From contig NADL03000080.1 in assembly GCA_002205965.3 (NCBI GenBank), forward strand, positions 310,001 to 374,000: a stretch of DNA of 64,000 nucleotides, written 5' to 3'. Below are positions 1-11,354 of this stretch, piece after piece. The notes beneath the pieces are model-generated. The model worked only from the letters and a program-made list of their open reading frames with translations, had not been told where the DNA came from and made no database searches. Position 1 is the stretch's first letter, and the number at the start of each line of letters is the position of its first letter. This stretch comes from Kappaphycus alvarezii (Eukaryota > Rhodophyta > Florideophyceae > Gigartinales > Solieriaceae). The translations under genes and the position numbers were made by a program.

Positions 1-765
1 CAGGGCTGAGAACTCCATGGCCAAGCCAATTAAGCTGTCCAGCAAGTGCTTGGAATGACTTCTTCTCATCCGGTGAGCATTTAGCTTCTTGGTCTTTCCT
101 CCTAATACGGTCTAATGGGATTTTCTCAATGGTTTCCATGTATTCCTTCATCGAGACAGTGATTTTGAGATCAGTCTCTTGAAGGATATGGAGTCTATTG
201 AAGACCAGGTTCGACTGAGAAACGAATCTGCCGACCTTGAATTGGTTAGAAATCACATCATAGAAATCTTCAATATGTTGAGCGTGGCCGGCAAGTAGGA
301 AATCGTCCAAAACTTTGGCGACAATGAGAAGCAAATTTCCAGATGGATCCCGTTTCAAAAATAGTTGCAGCATTCCAGGAACGCATTCAAGTCCACTGCT
401 AAACATCCATTCTTAAACTGCGAATTGCGACAGCCGGCCTGATTCCACAAGACCGTAGGTGGCGACGAGCAGCTTCCACACGAAGAAGCTGTTCTTTGTC
501 CATACTTTCGGTAAGCGAACCTATACGTTTCGATTCAACGGTCCAAATTGGAGGAAAGCGCCAGAAATGTCTACCGTCGCCAAGGAACTCTAAAGTATTG
601 CTGCAGGAGAAAGAAGAGCCCGTATTGCAAGAAACTGAGCCGTTGCTGAGTCGTTACGGATGGAATTCTTCTCCTTATCCCTGGTACCATGTGGAACCAA
701 TCTGCGCTTCAATTTCAATTTGTCTGATTCTCCATCAATTTTGCCTTGGAAGAAACAATGCGAAG
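1..765 (-). pseudogene. Copia-type reverse transcriptase (RVT_2) with three in-frame stops, runs off the edge
   Basis: On the minus strand one frame reads through the RVT_2 landmarks: KLKRRLVPHGTRD, then VDISGAFLQFGP, FVWKLLVATYGLVESGR, GLECVPGMLQLFLKRD and VLDDFLLAG, the last occupying the place of the catalytic YVDD box. The frame stays the same to the window edge, but three stop codons interrupt it at about 590-592, 521-523 and 413-415. The rest of reverse transcriptase and RNase H lie to the left. The stops without frame shifts suggest ordinary mutational decay of a resident copy. Confidence 0.8.
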
Positions 766-2028
766 ATATGAGATTTGCATCTCTTGGTAGGCTAGTATTG
801 ACTTCCTCGCACGCGTTTTTATCCTGGTAATTAGACTTTCCTTCTGGATGGAGTCGTCAATAAGCCACCTTGGCGCAATTGAAACGAGCTTACTTTCCGT
901 CACAGGCTCATAACCAATTGCATTTCGAATTTGCCGAAGTATGGTTTGCTTCTGTGATTTCAACTCTTGCGGGAACTTCTCAATATCTGCGAGAGGGCTA
1001 GTTCCAACATCATCGTGCGGTCGACTGGTTGGAGTAATCTGAGTTATATCAAATTCGACATCCTTGAACGTAGCCCGATTGGCATTATTCTTAGTCACAA
1101 GGAACGAAGTCAACTGCGGAATGATTATTCGATTTTTCTGGATGTCATCCATACGATTCGAGAACAACGAAGAACGATTTTCGTCATTGAGCGCTTGGCT
1201 TCGAGATTGTTCAGTCTCTGGTATTGGTCTTGGTATAGAAGCAGACAGGATAGGTGCAACGGCACCAGATGCGCCTTCTTCATCCAACGGGATCTGATTG
1301 CCCTTTTTTTGTTCTGAATCCTCTATACTATCCAACTCTTGCAAAAGGGATGAAGATAGGTATAGCAGTATGTCCTCGTCTGCGACTTTCAGCCGTTTCC
1401 TGGTTCCGTATTTGCTCCGTGTGAGCTCGACGAAATGTTCTTTGGCGTCTTGGACGTAACTAAAACTCCAAACACAATGTTTTGTTTGCTTCTCAAAGAA
1501 GTACACTGGGGTTCCTCTCGTCAAAATTTTTGATGGAAAAGTGTTAGGCGATCGAGATATCAACATCTTTGAGAGCGTGCCGCGTGCAACTTGCCCATAA
1601 TGTGCGTCAATTAGCTCGGAGTCCACTGGCATCAGTGGCAGACCAAGAATAGATGGTACCTTATCCTCTTGCAAGTTCAAAGGCACTGAAACGATTATTT
1701 CCACGAAGAAGATTCGTTGCAAGTACGGCTCTTGAGACGATTTCCTGAACCGCGAATGAAGTACCACGTGTGTTTCGTTCGTGCATTGCATCCTTGAAAA
1801 TACGCAGTGAAATCTGACGTAGAGTGAAGTTTGCACTTTCTACCGAACCGATTTTGCGATGTCTCCTCGCAGGACGAGGCTTCGGTTGGATGCCACGTTT
1901 TTGCGACGTCTTGCAAAATTCAACTTGAATTCGATGCCCATCGCTAAGGACAGCGCTACTGCTGACTTAATTCCTCCGACAGATCGGGGGCAACCATCGT
2001 CCAAAATAGGATTTGGGTCGTATTGCAT
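715..2028 (-). pseudogene. Copia-like protease fragment, integrase C-terminus and linker
   Basis: The first part (2028-1840) contains PILDDGCPRSVGG, which I read as the region around the aspartic-protease site of this Copia-like family. Near 1810-1690 another frame encodes an integrase tail (FKDAMHERNTRG ... RFSAFELARG). The long frame 1836-715 continues with the C-terminal integrase module (GTPVYFFEKQTKHCVW) and the linker leading into reverse transcriptase. The integrase zinc finger and DDE core are absent between protease and tail, so this copy has an internal deletion as well as frame changes. Confidence 0.65.
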
Positions 2029-2171
2029 GGGTATCAGATCAGATTTGGTAGAAATTCCGCTTACCAGGCTCCTTTGTCCTTGGAATGCTTGGAGCCCGGA
2101 CGAAAATACCCAATAAATTTTTCAGGTATTCTGTTTCTTTCAGACTCTTCGTCATGGCGATCTTTTGCTTT

Positions 2172-3385
2172 TCAAATCTTCAAAGTGGCATAGCTCGGAC
2201 GCTGACACTTCAAATCACCTCGAGCGTGGCTCTTCCTTCCACAGTACATGCAGGCTTCTTCGACGAGTTCCGCCAGCATTGTTGACTTCTTCCGCTTACC
2301 ATCCCGATCGGATTTGTAATTATCGCCGTCGTTGCCGTAAGGTTTCCGCTTTTTTTCGTTGAAAGCACGATGATTTGACTGGTTTCTGTGCCTTGACTCT
2401 CGTTGACCATTCTCTTGACTTCCAAAGAAACTTCTGACTCTATACTCAACTGCAGACTGAATTTGAGCCTTTGTTACCAAGGCTTCAGTTCTGTTGGTAG
2501 TTGCTTCTTAGGTCTGGATGACGCTACCGCGTCATCCAGACTTAAGGAGCAACGAAGACCAGTGGAAGCAATGGATTTGGCTATATTTCGAGTACAATTT
2601 AGTTTCTTGATATTATCGAAGATAGGCCTGGTATCTGGACACATATCATTGAACCGACCCATCACTTTCCTGATGGATAGCTTGCAAGTACGACTGGAAC
2701 TCCCAGAATATCTTGCAATCGAAACAGCAAGCTTTCTGGTACTCAAAGATATCTTCTGTGCCTCATCTAAAGTCAATGTGAACTTTTTCTCAGCTCGTAT
2801 CGTTCCCTTGCTTTGTTCCTCCGCCATTCAAATAAGTCTGAGCTTGAAATTGGTAAGGGACGCTTCTGAGAGAGAGGAGTTATTGAGCAGGATTATTGCC
2901 AGTACTTCTCTGATTTGAGATTGACTGTTTGAGCCTGTTTTCATTAGGTGCTCCTCGGCGAGTCCGCGAAACCTAGACAAATAACGGGTCAAGTCTTCGT
3001 TGTTCTTGCGCTTGCAAGAAGTCACCTTATTGAAGGAATCAATAAGGCGAGTAACCACGGAGATGGGAGGATCTTGGGCAATCAAGTCAACGATCTCTTG
3101 TACAGCTTTGACTAGGTATTCCTGCTTGTAATTGATCTTTACTTGCTCTTGAGCTTCGTCTACAAGACTCTGCTGAGCTTGGCGAAGACCTCGATCGTAT
3201 AGTTGACGTCCAAGTGTGTGGAATACCGTTTTGTAGAATTTGTCTTCTCCCTTCTCGGCTGCGGTTGCAATTTTGTCAACCCAACTTGCAACTTTCTTTC
3301 TCCACGATAGGAGGTCTTGGTCCGGTTCGAATACCGGAGGGTTCATCATGCCAAAACCTTTCTCGAAGTCCTTCCTTGGGCCCAT
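2172..3385 (-). pseudogene. Copia-like gag (capsid/nucleocapsid), frame-broken
   Basis: Reading starts at MGPRKDFEKGFG (3385) and runs through an alpha-helical capsid-like region typical of Copia gag, containing LTRYLSRFRGLAEEHL. It continues in a second frame (2827-2474) and a third (2480-2172). The last part carries a zinc-knuckle-like CMYCGRKSHARGDLKC (C-x2-C-x4-H-x5-C), the nucleic-acid-binding end of gag. Two frame changes separate the three pieces. In an intact element this protein would form the particle that packages element RNA. Family assignment comes from position, fold type and the knuckle. Confidence 0.7.
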
Positions 3386-3486
3386 ACCTGTAGAATGCGC
3401 GTTGTCAGCGAGGGGGAGCGAGGAAGGAAGGCACGGTGAACGGGTACAATGGTCCCCCGTGATGCAGTTGCAGTCCCGTATTTGGT

Positions 3487-3777
3487 TGTTTAGTAGGAGT
3501 TACTAGAACGGTCGATATTTCTCTCTAATTCGTCAAAACTCTGCCTTTCCTCACGCGCCCATCGGACAGTGAGGGCTTCCTTATATAGCCGTTCGATAGC
3601 TATATAATAGCAGATACAGTAGACGATAGCCACTATTTTACCGGGAGCACGGTACAGTAGTACTGCCACTTGGCTGTTTAGGACAGAAATCATTGGATCT
3701 GCCAAGTCAAATCTGTCGTGGCCTGTCATTGGCCGAGACCGTTCGTACAGTATACACTTTACAACAGGTGTCTAACA
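3487..3777 (-). repeat. 5' LTR of the minus-strand Copia-like element
   Basis: About 291 bp. Read on the minus strand it begins TGTTAGACACCTG and ends CTACTAAACA, giving the TG...CA ends and short inverted termini expected of an LTR. It lies directly upstream of the gag start at 3385. A TATA-like CTATATAAGG lies in the middle on the element's coding strand. The partner LTR is outside the window, so the boundary rests on the termini only. Confidence 0.6.
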
Positions 3778-3797
3778 TTTTCTATATCTTCAGAGAC

Positions 3798-3837
3798 GTA
3801 CAGTAATGAGCAAAAAAAAATTTGCTCATTACTGTAC
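3798..3837. repeat. Perfect 17-bp inverted repeat with A6 spacer
   Basis: Arms GTACAGTAATGAGCAAA (3798-3814) and its exact complement (3821-3837) flank six A residues. The hairpin lies 20 bp outside the Copia LTR and overlaps the first possible start codon of the next reading frame (3806). The outer GTACAGTA matches the pentamer motif scattered through the window. It could be a cruciform-forming intergenic repeat, the tip of a small foldback element, or a transcript hairpin. Confidence 0.8.
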
Positions 3838-5255
3838 ATATCTTAAGAACAGAACAAAAACAATTGATCAAGCCACCGAAGCATTGCTGTACATCTTGCA
3901 TCATCTACGGTACGAGTTCATTAGAGCCGCCCTTCCGCCATGCAAAACCTGGGCATTCCCGCTGATGTCTACAGCTCTACCGGAACTCCAACGACACTGC
4001 ATCCTTCGTTTTCTCCCCCCCTCCATGCCAACGTCCGAGCCTCCCCAAACCATCCCCCTGCTCATTGATCACACCCATCTCTCCACCCTTCGTTCCTACA
4101 TTTCCTCCCCCGCTCCAAACCTCACCTCCCTGCACGCTGCGCGCATAGCCGCCTCTAACCTTCCACCTGCCGAGGTAGCCCGTGAGTTACTCCGCATACC
4201 CGCAGGCCCACCCCGTGTCCAAATTATCACCAATCTGGGAGCCCATCTGTCCACACATGCTCTTCGCAAACATATCCTGTCCAATCTCCATCTGCTTACC
4301 GAAAAAAACAACCTCCCGACCACCCCCCCACCTGACCATCAAGCCGCCATTCAACAACTTGTGCAAACATGGACCGCCTTTGTCCCACCTGGCCACCCTC
4401 TGTCTACCGTCTTGAACACACTTGTTCCACCTGAATCGCGCCAATCCCAACATGCCGCCAACACACAGTCCGATGCAAGCCAGTCAGAGCACTCCGATGT
4501 GAAGCAGTTAGAGAACAACATGACAGAGCTTATCAACGCCATATCCGCCCTGCACGCCCGCTTGGATGATGCTGTCGCATTGTGTCAAGGTGAGGCACGG
4601 GGGCATGATGGCCTGAGCGAGGTAGTAGTTGCCACTTGGGCGGAGATGAGGGCGAGGAGGCTCAACTTGGACCAATTACGCCTCCGTTTAGTTGATATTG
4701 CGGATCAGTGTCACGTACAGCGGGAGCGCTTGGAGCTAGGAGAGATGGTTACCACGTTGGATTCGGTAACGAGGCGCATGCATGAAAGGCGCGGGAAGTT
4801 AATCGAAATGGGCTTTGATATGGCTCCGGTGTCGCCGAGGAGGGATGCGAGCGACAGTGATGACAACGACGAGGATGATGAGGAGGACTGGGGAGGACGC
4901 TGTTGATGTTGCAGTACCAGCAGAGGAGAGTAGTCCGCCTGGGGACAGGAAAGAAGAGGATGTGGGGAGGGCCAGCTTGCCAGAGGTGGAAAATTGGGCA
5001 AAGGTTATGAGAGGGGAGGAGGGACGGGAGGTAAATAGAATGATCTTAGAGAGATTTGAGCGGCAAGGTGGGGAGGATGTAGTTGCAATTGTCGATGCTT
5101 CTACTGGAGCGAGCAGGCGTGGTAGGGGTGGTTCGCGGCGCGGTGATGGTTCCAAAAGAGGTCGCGGGGCGAAGCGAGCCTCAACAGCACGGCAAAGACT
5201 CAGTGCCGCTCTCGGAATAAAGAAAAAGCGAAAGAAGAGCCTTTTGGATGATTGA
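3806..5255 (+). CDS. Unknown nuclear-type protein with coiled coil, acidic stretch and basic C-terminus; one frame break
   Basis: I do not recognise this protein. The first frame (3806-4906) gives a proline-rich, alpha-helical N-terminal half, a coiled-coil-like stretch around residues 235-330 (NNMTELINAISALHARLDD and what follows) and an acidic run (SDDNDEDDEED). The reading then continues one frame over to 5255 with a conserved-looking helical piece (ENWAKVMRGEEGREVNRMI), an Arg-Gly-rich stretch and a lysine-rich end (IKKKRKK) that resembles a nuclear localisation signal. The frame change falls near 4880-4910. The start at 3806 sits inside the hairpin at 3798-3837; methionines at 3965 or 4025 are more plausible. 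No intron signal explains the break. Confidence 0.5.
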
Positions 5256-5587
5256 TGAGGTTTATCGTCATGCCATTGAGCAAAATCAAGCAAGTTGACG
5301 TACGTTCAAGCCATTCGCGGTATTGCCTCGTCCTTAGAACCATGGGTCGTTTCGTCACTACATTAGTTTGTCTACTTTTCGTTTGAGAGCCGTTGAAAGT
5401 AATATTCGACACTGATATCCGGTGAGGCTTCCGACCAGGCTCGATGCGCAAAAGTCCTGACGCCCTCGAAAAGCTGACCAATAGTCTGCCAGCCAAGGCT
5501 GCTTATTTTTCCACGCTGCACCGCTTCCCCCAGGGACTGCAAATACTGGACGGGCAGACCCGCAGAAACCTGCATGGGACTCATCCT
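5256..5587. other. Intergenic stretch between unknown gene and LPD
   Basis: The two flanking genes converge here (plus-strand gene ends at 5255, minus-strand LPD ends at 5588). Short open frames on both strands have no recognisable content. I see no repeat or RNA gene. Confidence 0.5.
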
Positions 5588-7182
5588 TTAGTGTGCTGCC
5601 ATTCCGACAGCTGCCTTCATTGCCTCATCAACGACCTCGCTCAAAGTAGGATGAGTATGCACACAGAACGCAAGTTCGTCCACAGTGGTCCCCCTGGCCA
5701 TGGCGTTGGCACATTCTTGTATCAAATCTGCGGCATGAATGCCGATAATATGCACTCCGAGAAGCTTTCCTGTTTCTTTGTTGAACAACACCTTTGCAAT
5801 GCCATCTCCTTCGCCCTCCGCCAGCGCCTTGGAATTTGCCCTGAAATGCCCCACGCTCTTCCCCAACTCAAAGCCCTCTTTTGCAGCAACCTCCTTCGCT
5901 TGCGGCTCCGTCAACCCCACCATAGAAATTTCGGGGTGTGTAAAGCAAGCAGCCGGTACATTTCTGTGATCTACCGTGTGGTCCTTGCCCGTAATATTTT
6001 CTACTGCGCTAATCCCTTGAGCACTCGCTGCATGTGCCAACATCATCTTTCCATTAGCGTCACCAATTGCATACACATGCTCCACTATCCGTCCATCCTT
6101 GGCTACCACCCGCATCCTCTCATCAACTGGAATGAAACCTCTCTCCGTCTCAACGGCAATTTTATCTAATCCCAGTCCCTCAGTATATGGCCTTCTCCCC
6201 GTCGCAATCATTGCCGCGTCAACATACAATGTGTCTACATTTTGTTTTGTCCCAGCGTCAATTAACTCAATCACGACCGGCTTCTCACCTGGCACCCCCG
6301 GTGTGACTTTGCTTGCAAATACATTTGTATGCCAATCAATCGGCCTGGGATTCACCAGCAACCTCTTAGCCAAGCGTCCAATCTCCGGATCAAACCCTGG
6401 CATTAAATCCGGCATGGCCTCTACAAATGTAACATTACTCCCCAAGGCCGTGTACACATCGCTAAATTCCAAGCCAATATATCCTGAACCGACAATAGCA
6501 ATCCAATCTGGCACCCACTCCATCTTCAGAGCGGCATCACTTGTAAATACGGTGCGGTTGTCAACCTCGATCCCCCGTGGTACTAACGGGACGCTGCCCG
6601 GTGCCAAAATGATATCCTTACACCGATAGGTCTTCCCCCCCCGCATCAATCTCTTGATTCCCCTTTCAACGCAGCTCTAGCGTGTACGACATCCACGCCC
6701 ATTGCCCCGAGTGAGTTCGTCATATTTGCCTTGACACGACTTGCAAGCCCATTCGCATGATCAGCAACACCCTGCCTATCATACGACACATCGCCTATAG
6801 TAATGCCCAATGCACGAAGATGATTCTTGTCTTTCATTTCACGAACACGACCCGCAGCGGCAAGAAGTGCCTTGGAAGGAACACAGCCACGATTGACACA
6901 GGTGCCGCCTACATCAGCAGCTTCAAAGATGACAACTTTAAGACCTTTGGAAACAGCATGAAGTGCCGCACCGTGACCGCCGACACCGGCACCGATGACA
7001 GCGACATCGTAATCAAACGAGGCGCTAGGTGAGAAATGAGGGGTGGTAGTCGGATGTGGGGTATGAGGGGGTGTTGTCACTCGGCGCGAGCGCGGGGTGA
7101 GGTAAAAGACCGGGGTGAATGTGGACGATTGCGAGCTGAAAGAGGGCGTGGTGGATATCGCCAGGTTCGGAACAAACGCCAT
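5588..7182 (-). CDS. Dihydrolipoyl dehydrogenase, plastid type (E3 of pyruvate dehydrogenase), one frame break
   Basis: FAD-dependent E3 subunit that reoxidises dihydrolipoamide in the plastid pyruvate dehydrogenase complex. From 7182 a Ser/Thr/Pro-rich leader ([18 protein letters not shown]) precedes the FAD-binding [12 protein letters not shown] and the redox disulphide [10 protein letters not shown]. After a frame change near 6650 come the NAD-binding [17 protein letters not shown], the second FAD motif [17 protein letters not shown], and the dimer-interface active-site [12 protein letters not shown]. Similarity to plant plastid LPD continues across the break with nothing missing, so one gained or lost base just upstream of the G8 run is the simplest explanation. 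An upstream in-frame Met at 7389 would add 69 residues, but 7182 fits a transit peptide better. The gene has no intron. Confidence 0.88.
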
Positions 7183-7389
7183 GATAATGGGGAGGGAGGG
7201 AGGTTGGCAACTGAGCGTCGATCGGATCTCTGCAGTGGGCTTGCACAAGAGTAACGGTGGTTGCGGGAATCGTTTTCGATGGATCGAAAGAAATCGTGCC
7301 GTGGTTGATCGTCTGAAAGGGAGATTTTGCGGCCATTGGTGAAGGGTGGGGATCACAGATCGACTAAAACGGGTATCATAGGGTTTCAT

Positions 7390-7640
7390 AAGTTTTTACC
7401 AATGATCTACTTCGGTGCAACATACGAAGTCATTGAAGACCCCTAAAGTAACTGAAAAACAAACCTCAATAAATTAGGATTGAATAGGGTGGCCAAACTC
7501 TGCCTGCATGTTGCGGGGCGCGACACATTATGGACGCCGTGCACGTCGACCATATTGCACAACTTTTTTTTTTACCACTCTAACCTTCGAAGGGTATGTC
7601 CCACACCGTGGAGTCGCTACAAAATTACTTCTGAATAGGG
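7390..7640. other. LPD upstream region with an extra LINE 3'-end fragment
   Basis: Upstream of LPD. The part at about 7484-7565 is a diverged copy of the 3' end of the LINE that begins at 7644: GTTGCGGGGC, GACGCC and ACCA blocks occur in the same order as in 7635-7715, at roughly three-quarters identity by eye. It looks like the remnant of another, heavily 5'-truncated LINE copy in the same orientation. A run of T at 7564-7573 lies beside it. Confidence 0.5.
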
Positions 7641-7643
7641 CGA

Positions 7644-10312
7644 CTAACTTCTGCGTGTTGCGGGGCACGACATATTACTGACGCCGCGCTTGTGGACCAA
7701 ATAGCGTAGCTTAGTTTTCTGGTAGAAGCGGGTCTTCATGCCCCCAGTAGAACATCCGCTGCGCGATGCGACAGCTGCCGCGTATTTCTCTATGACCTTT
7801 GATAATGTCTCAGAAGGTGATCCTAACGACTCAAAAGCCAGCGGCACAAAATCCCATCCTAATCTTGATCTTCCAGGCAGGACGTCGCCAGAAATGGCAG
7901 CCACTTTCCTGGCCAGGTCCCTCCTCTTTCGCTTGTCTGCTGCGTTGGCAACGGCTCGCGCTTTTCGTGCTCCCATTGACATATAGCACTCCTGGAATGG
8001 CGAGGATACGGTGATGTCGTAGGCTACTGGAAGAGGGGGCGGGGTGTTCAATGCGTCGGATCGCGGGTGCACCAGAATACCTGCAGGTCGCGCATTCAGT
8101 CCGAGGAGTAGGTATTTGACCTCATATTGGATGCCAACTCCTGCTGCTTTAAACAGCTCTCTCCCAAGTACTCTCACAACTGCTGTGTGCCAGTTGGTCC
8201 ACCCGAGACCTTTGTTACAAAGGTCTGCGGCATGGTTCCCTACGAAATCCATGGGCCTCTGACGCTCAGCGCACTGCAGCGGTGCGGTGCCGTCAAACAC
8301 GCGAACTCCTTGGTGACGGCGTAGCATCACTGTCCACATCTCGTTGGACAGTCGGTTGACTACAGCGGGGTGTGCAGTGAGGAAGGCCCCTGGCTGCGTT
8401 TCCAAGTATGCTTGACGTCGAATTCTTCGCCGAATATCTGCTTCTGAATGCGATATAGGATTTGGCAAACTCTTCCATTCGTCGTCCTTCCAGAAGAACT
8501 TTGCTACAGACTCACACCAGGCTCGATACAGAATACAGTATGTACTATAGGGCTTGGCTGCGAGGCTTGCCGCTGTCAAAGTTTCCGGAAGACTGCCATC
8601 ATTAGTGAAGGACGCAGGGAGCCGTCGGACAAACTCTCGGAGGTGTGTATCCGCTTCAGCGTATCGGTGTTCAGTCTCACCACTGTCCTCAGGGCTCCGC
8701 AGCAGCTCGGCGTCAATTATGCTCGCAGCATATGCTGCGAAATTAAGCGTTGCTATAGGTGTAAAGCCGTGACCGCCATAGCGGAGAGGTAGGGATACCT
8801 GCTGTTGAACTGCATCAGTCATCAGCACGTTGTTAAAGCTTGCGTAAAATTCGATTTGGTCGTCGTCGAATCTCAGTGCAGTGGCAGTGGTCACACTCGC
8901 GGAGTTAGCTTCACCACATGTTGAAGCTTGCAAGCGGATGCACATACCCGGTGAAGGTGGAACCGAATTCGAGCGTCTCCGATACCGTCAATCAGCGACA
9001 ATGTGTGCTTGCAGCTTCTGATTTTCTCGTTGACAAAATCTTCCATAAACTGTGACGACCCAATTGGGGCCCCAAGAAGGTCGATGCCTTCGGTGGAAAA
9101 GTTCTCAACTGGAAAGCAGTGGAATAGTGGCGATGTGCAGTTACCGAGTCTGTGCGGCCAGGACAGACGGGTTTTTGCGTGATTCAGATATAAGCCATGG
9201 TCAGCTCCTCTGGAGCTGAGGACGTCGACTGCCCTCTCGAGCTCTGTATTAGTGCCGATGAGAGTGCAGTCATCCGCATATCATCTATGTTGACTAAGCT
9301 GTTTCTGCTGGGCAATTTCTGTTGCTAATAGATGCACAACAAGAGAAAACAACAGCATGCTTGCAGGGTCCCCCTGTTGCATACCTCCTTGGCTAGGGAT
9401 GTAATGTGCGACCGCTACCGGCAATATCAGCGACGGCGTGTTGAGGGCGTATACCATGTTCAGAAAACGACACAGCGACGGTACTTTGGTCGGCAGCAAA
9501 TCTATCATGCGCTGTCTCGAGAACCGATTGATTGCGTTGTGTGCATCCACGGATACCAGTGCATGCTCCTCGTCCTGGCGCTCAACCAGTCTCCGTGCTT
9601 CGTGCCCAATGGAGTACAGTCCGCTGGGCACGCCATTGGCCACTTGCAAGGGTGCGAGGTACTCCCTCGTGTCTTCTATTGCTTGTGGTACGAGCACCTT
9701 TGTTACGAGTCGCCGCAAGGCCGTCCACGGTCTTGAGCTTTGCAACCTCGCGCGCAGCAGCGACGCAAGTGCCAACTTTCCACTCGGTTGTGGGGAGCTC
9801 GGCGATGAGCTCGGAAAGCGGGCTGGTGGAGAGGCGGGCGCCATCGTAAAGTTTTTTGGGATCCCCCGGAGTATTTTTAGGAGATTGTTGAAGTCCGCGG
9901 CGTAGTGCACAACAATTGTCCAATCTCCCGATGTGAGGAGTGCATGCTTGGGCAAGGGCACTCCGGCATCCTCGGCTGCGATCAGTAGGCTTGTTTGTGC
10001 GTCTTCGTATGCCGGCAAGGCTCCAATGTCCGGAGGGCCTGCGGAGAAAGCCAGCGTGGACATCATAGGGGCCAGCGATGGAAGTAATCCTGTCATACCA
10101 TTCAGGGCGACAGGGGCTCTCGGTTTGGGGGCGCGGCTCCGACGCGTCGGGGTCTCCTCGTGCAATGGGGCATTCGGAGCCAGCGATCCTGCCTGCAGAC
10201 GGCAGAAATCGCGCACAGTGGAGGGGACCGTAGCTACTCGGGGGCTCTTGTGAGCCTTCACAATTTGTGCCCACGAAGGCGGGCGTGCCTTGGCATTGGC
10301 GGCGCCCTCCAA
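7644..10312 (-). pseudogene. LINE (non-LTR retrotransposon) ORF with reverse transcriptase and restriction-like endonuclease
   Basis: Minus-strand LINE. The frame 10312-9281 holds the reverse-transcriptase fingers and palm (ALVSVDAHNAINRFSR, GGMQQGDPASMLLFS). A TGA at about 9285 immediately precedes the catalytic YADDCTLIGT, which continues in the same frame, so the residue before YADD is replaced by a stop. After a frame change near 8950 the frame to 7644 gives the C-terminal part: a zinc-binding-like segment with FVGNHAADLC and a restriction-like endonuclease core (RPAGILV ... YDITVSSPF, then GWDFVPLAFESLGS). This architecture is that of R2/CRE-type elements rather than APE-type LINEs. It is inactive as read. 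Confidence 0.8.
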
Positions 10313-10606
10313 GTTGGCGTGGTTTGCTCAGTGGGGGTGCAGCCAGTGTTGGAGGGTACAGAGGGTGTGTCGTGAGGCTGTGGTCCCAGTTCCTCACGTC
10401 TTAATGGATCACTCCCAAACCGGATCAAAAATTGACTGATCAATACATACGCCACGTCCCGCCAACAGTTGGGTTCAAATATTCAAATCATCAAAACATC
10501 CAAGCCGTTAGATAAAGTGCTTTCCGTCCATTCGCCACCCGTCACCCCAACCCCTCATCTTCACACATCCCTCATCTTCGAGCCTGCTCCGCCCCAGCTT
10601 GCGACA

Positions 10607-11354
10607 ATGCCTCACTCCACTCTCAACCTCTCCTCTGCTTCCCCGCTACATCCCTATCTCCCTCTGCTATCTGACGACACCTTTCACCCAGCCGTCCAAG
10701 CAATTCTTGGCAAGACATTTACCCGTCACCTTCGCATCATTCACCCCAACGATCGTCCCGAGTCACCTCTTGATACTGCCCTCGCTGACCGTGTAAATGC
10801 TCTTCACACTCGAGTCTCCCAACTTCATCACCAGATCAAAAAAGACTCGCGCTTCCTCTATCAATTCCCTGAACTCCATCCTTCCCTCTCGCATCAAGCA
10901 CCTCAACTCCATTCCCCCCACCTTGCCCTCACCAACGCAGCTGACCACGCCTCATCCACTAGACTCCGCTGCTCATGCCGCCGCCGTAGAGCAGCCCAAT
11001 GTCATCAAACGCGTTGCCTTGGTTGCCAAAGGAGTTGCCTCCATAAAGAAACGTGCTGCCTCAGTCCGCGAAGTGCTGAAAATACTGTGTGATAACCAAC
11101 AGTTAGACAGCGATACCACCAAGTCGATTGCCGACGACTGGACTCTCAATTTTTCCGATTTGCCAAAAAACACCAATCATGTAACCCAACAACAGGATGA
11201 TAGTCCAGCAGTTTTCAAGACCGCCACTGGTGATGAGGTTTTTCTTCCCATATCTCCTCACATAACCCCACGATCCAAGATGAGGAAAAAGTTGCTACGC
11301 TCTGGTCAAAAAAGAGGTATGAGGCAACCCTCGTTTTCCCCGCTTCCGCGTTAG
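10607..11354 (+). CDS. Unknown protein, helical, basic C-terminus, one frame break
   Basis: Not recognised. The first frame from MPHSTLNLSSASPLHPYL (10607) includes a helical stretch with ALADRVNALHTRVSQLHHQ. Somewhere between about 10860 and 10980 the sensible reading moves to another frame, which continues with RVALVAKGVASIKKRAASV and ends in a basic tail (PRSKMRKKLLRSGQKRG) at 11354. Small size, coiled-coil content and basic tail resemble subunits of nuclear complexes, but no family can be named. It lies between the 5' end of the minus-strand LINE and the PCID2-like gene. An earlier in-frame Met at 10469 would start inside sequence I regard as LINE upstream region. Confidence 0.4.

Larger units (their letters stand above)
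1..3777 (-). mobile_element. Copia-like LTR retrotransposon, degenerate, truncated by left window edge
   Basis: Minus-strand element in Copia order: 5' LTR at the right end, then gag, protease, integrase tail and reverse transcriptase, which runs off the left edge. Each part is recognisable but carries frame changes or stops, so the copy looks inactive. The integrase catalytic core appears to be missing between the protease piece near 1840-2028 and the integrase C-terminal piece. The 3' LTR and target-site duplication lie outside the window, so age and boundaries cannot be measured here. Confidence 0.85.

Noticed and set aside
7025..7342. Reading frames opposite and beside the LPD leader
   Set aside because: They are shadows of the transit-peptide region.
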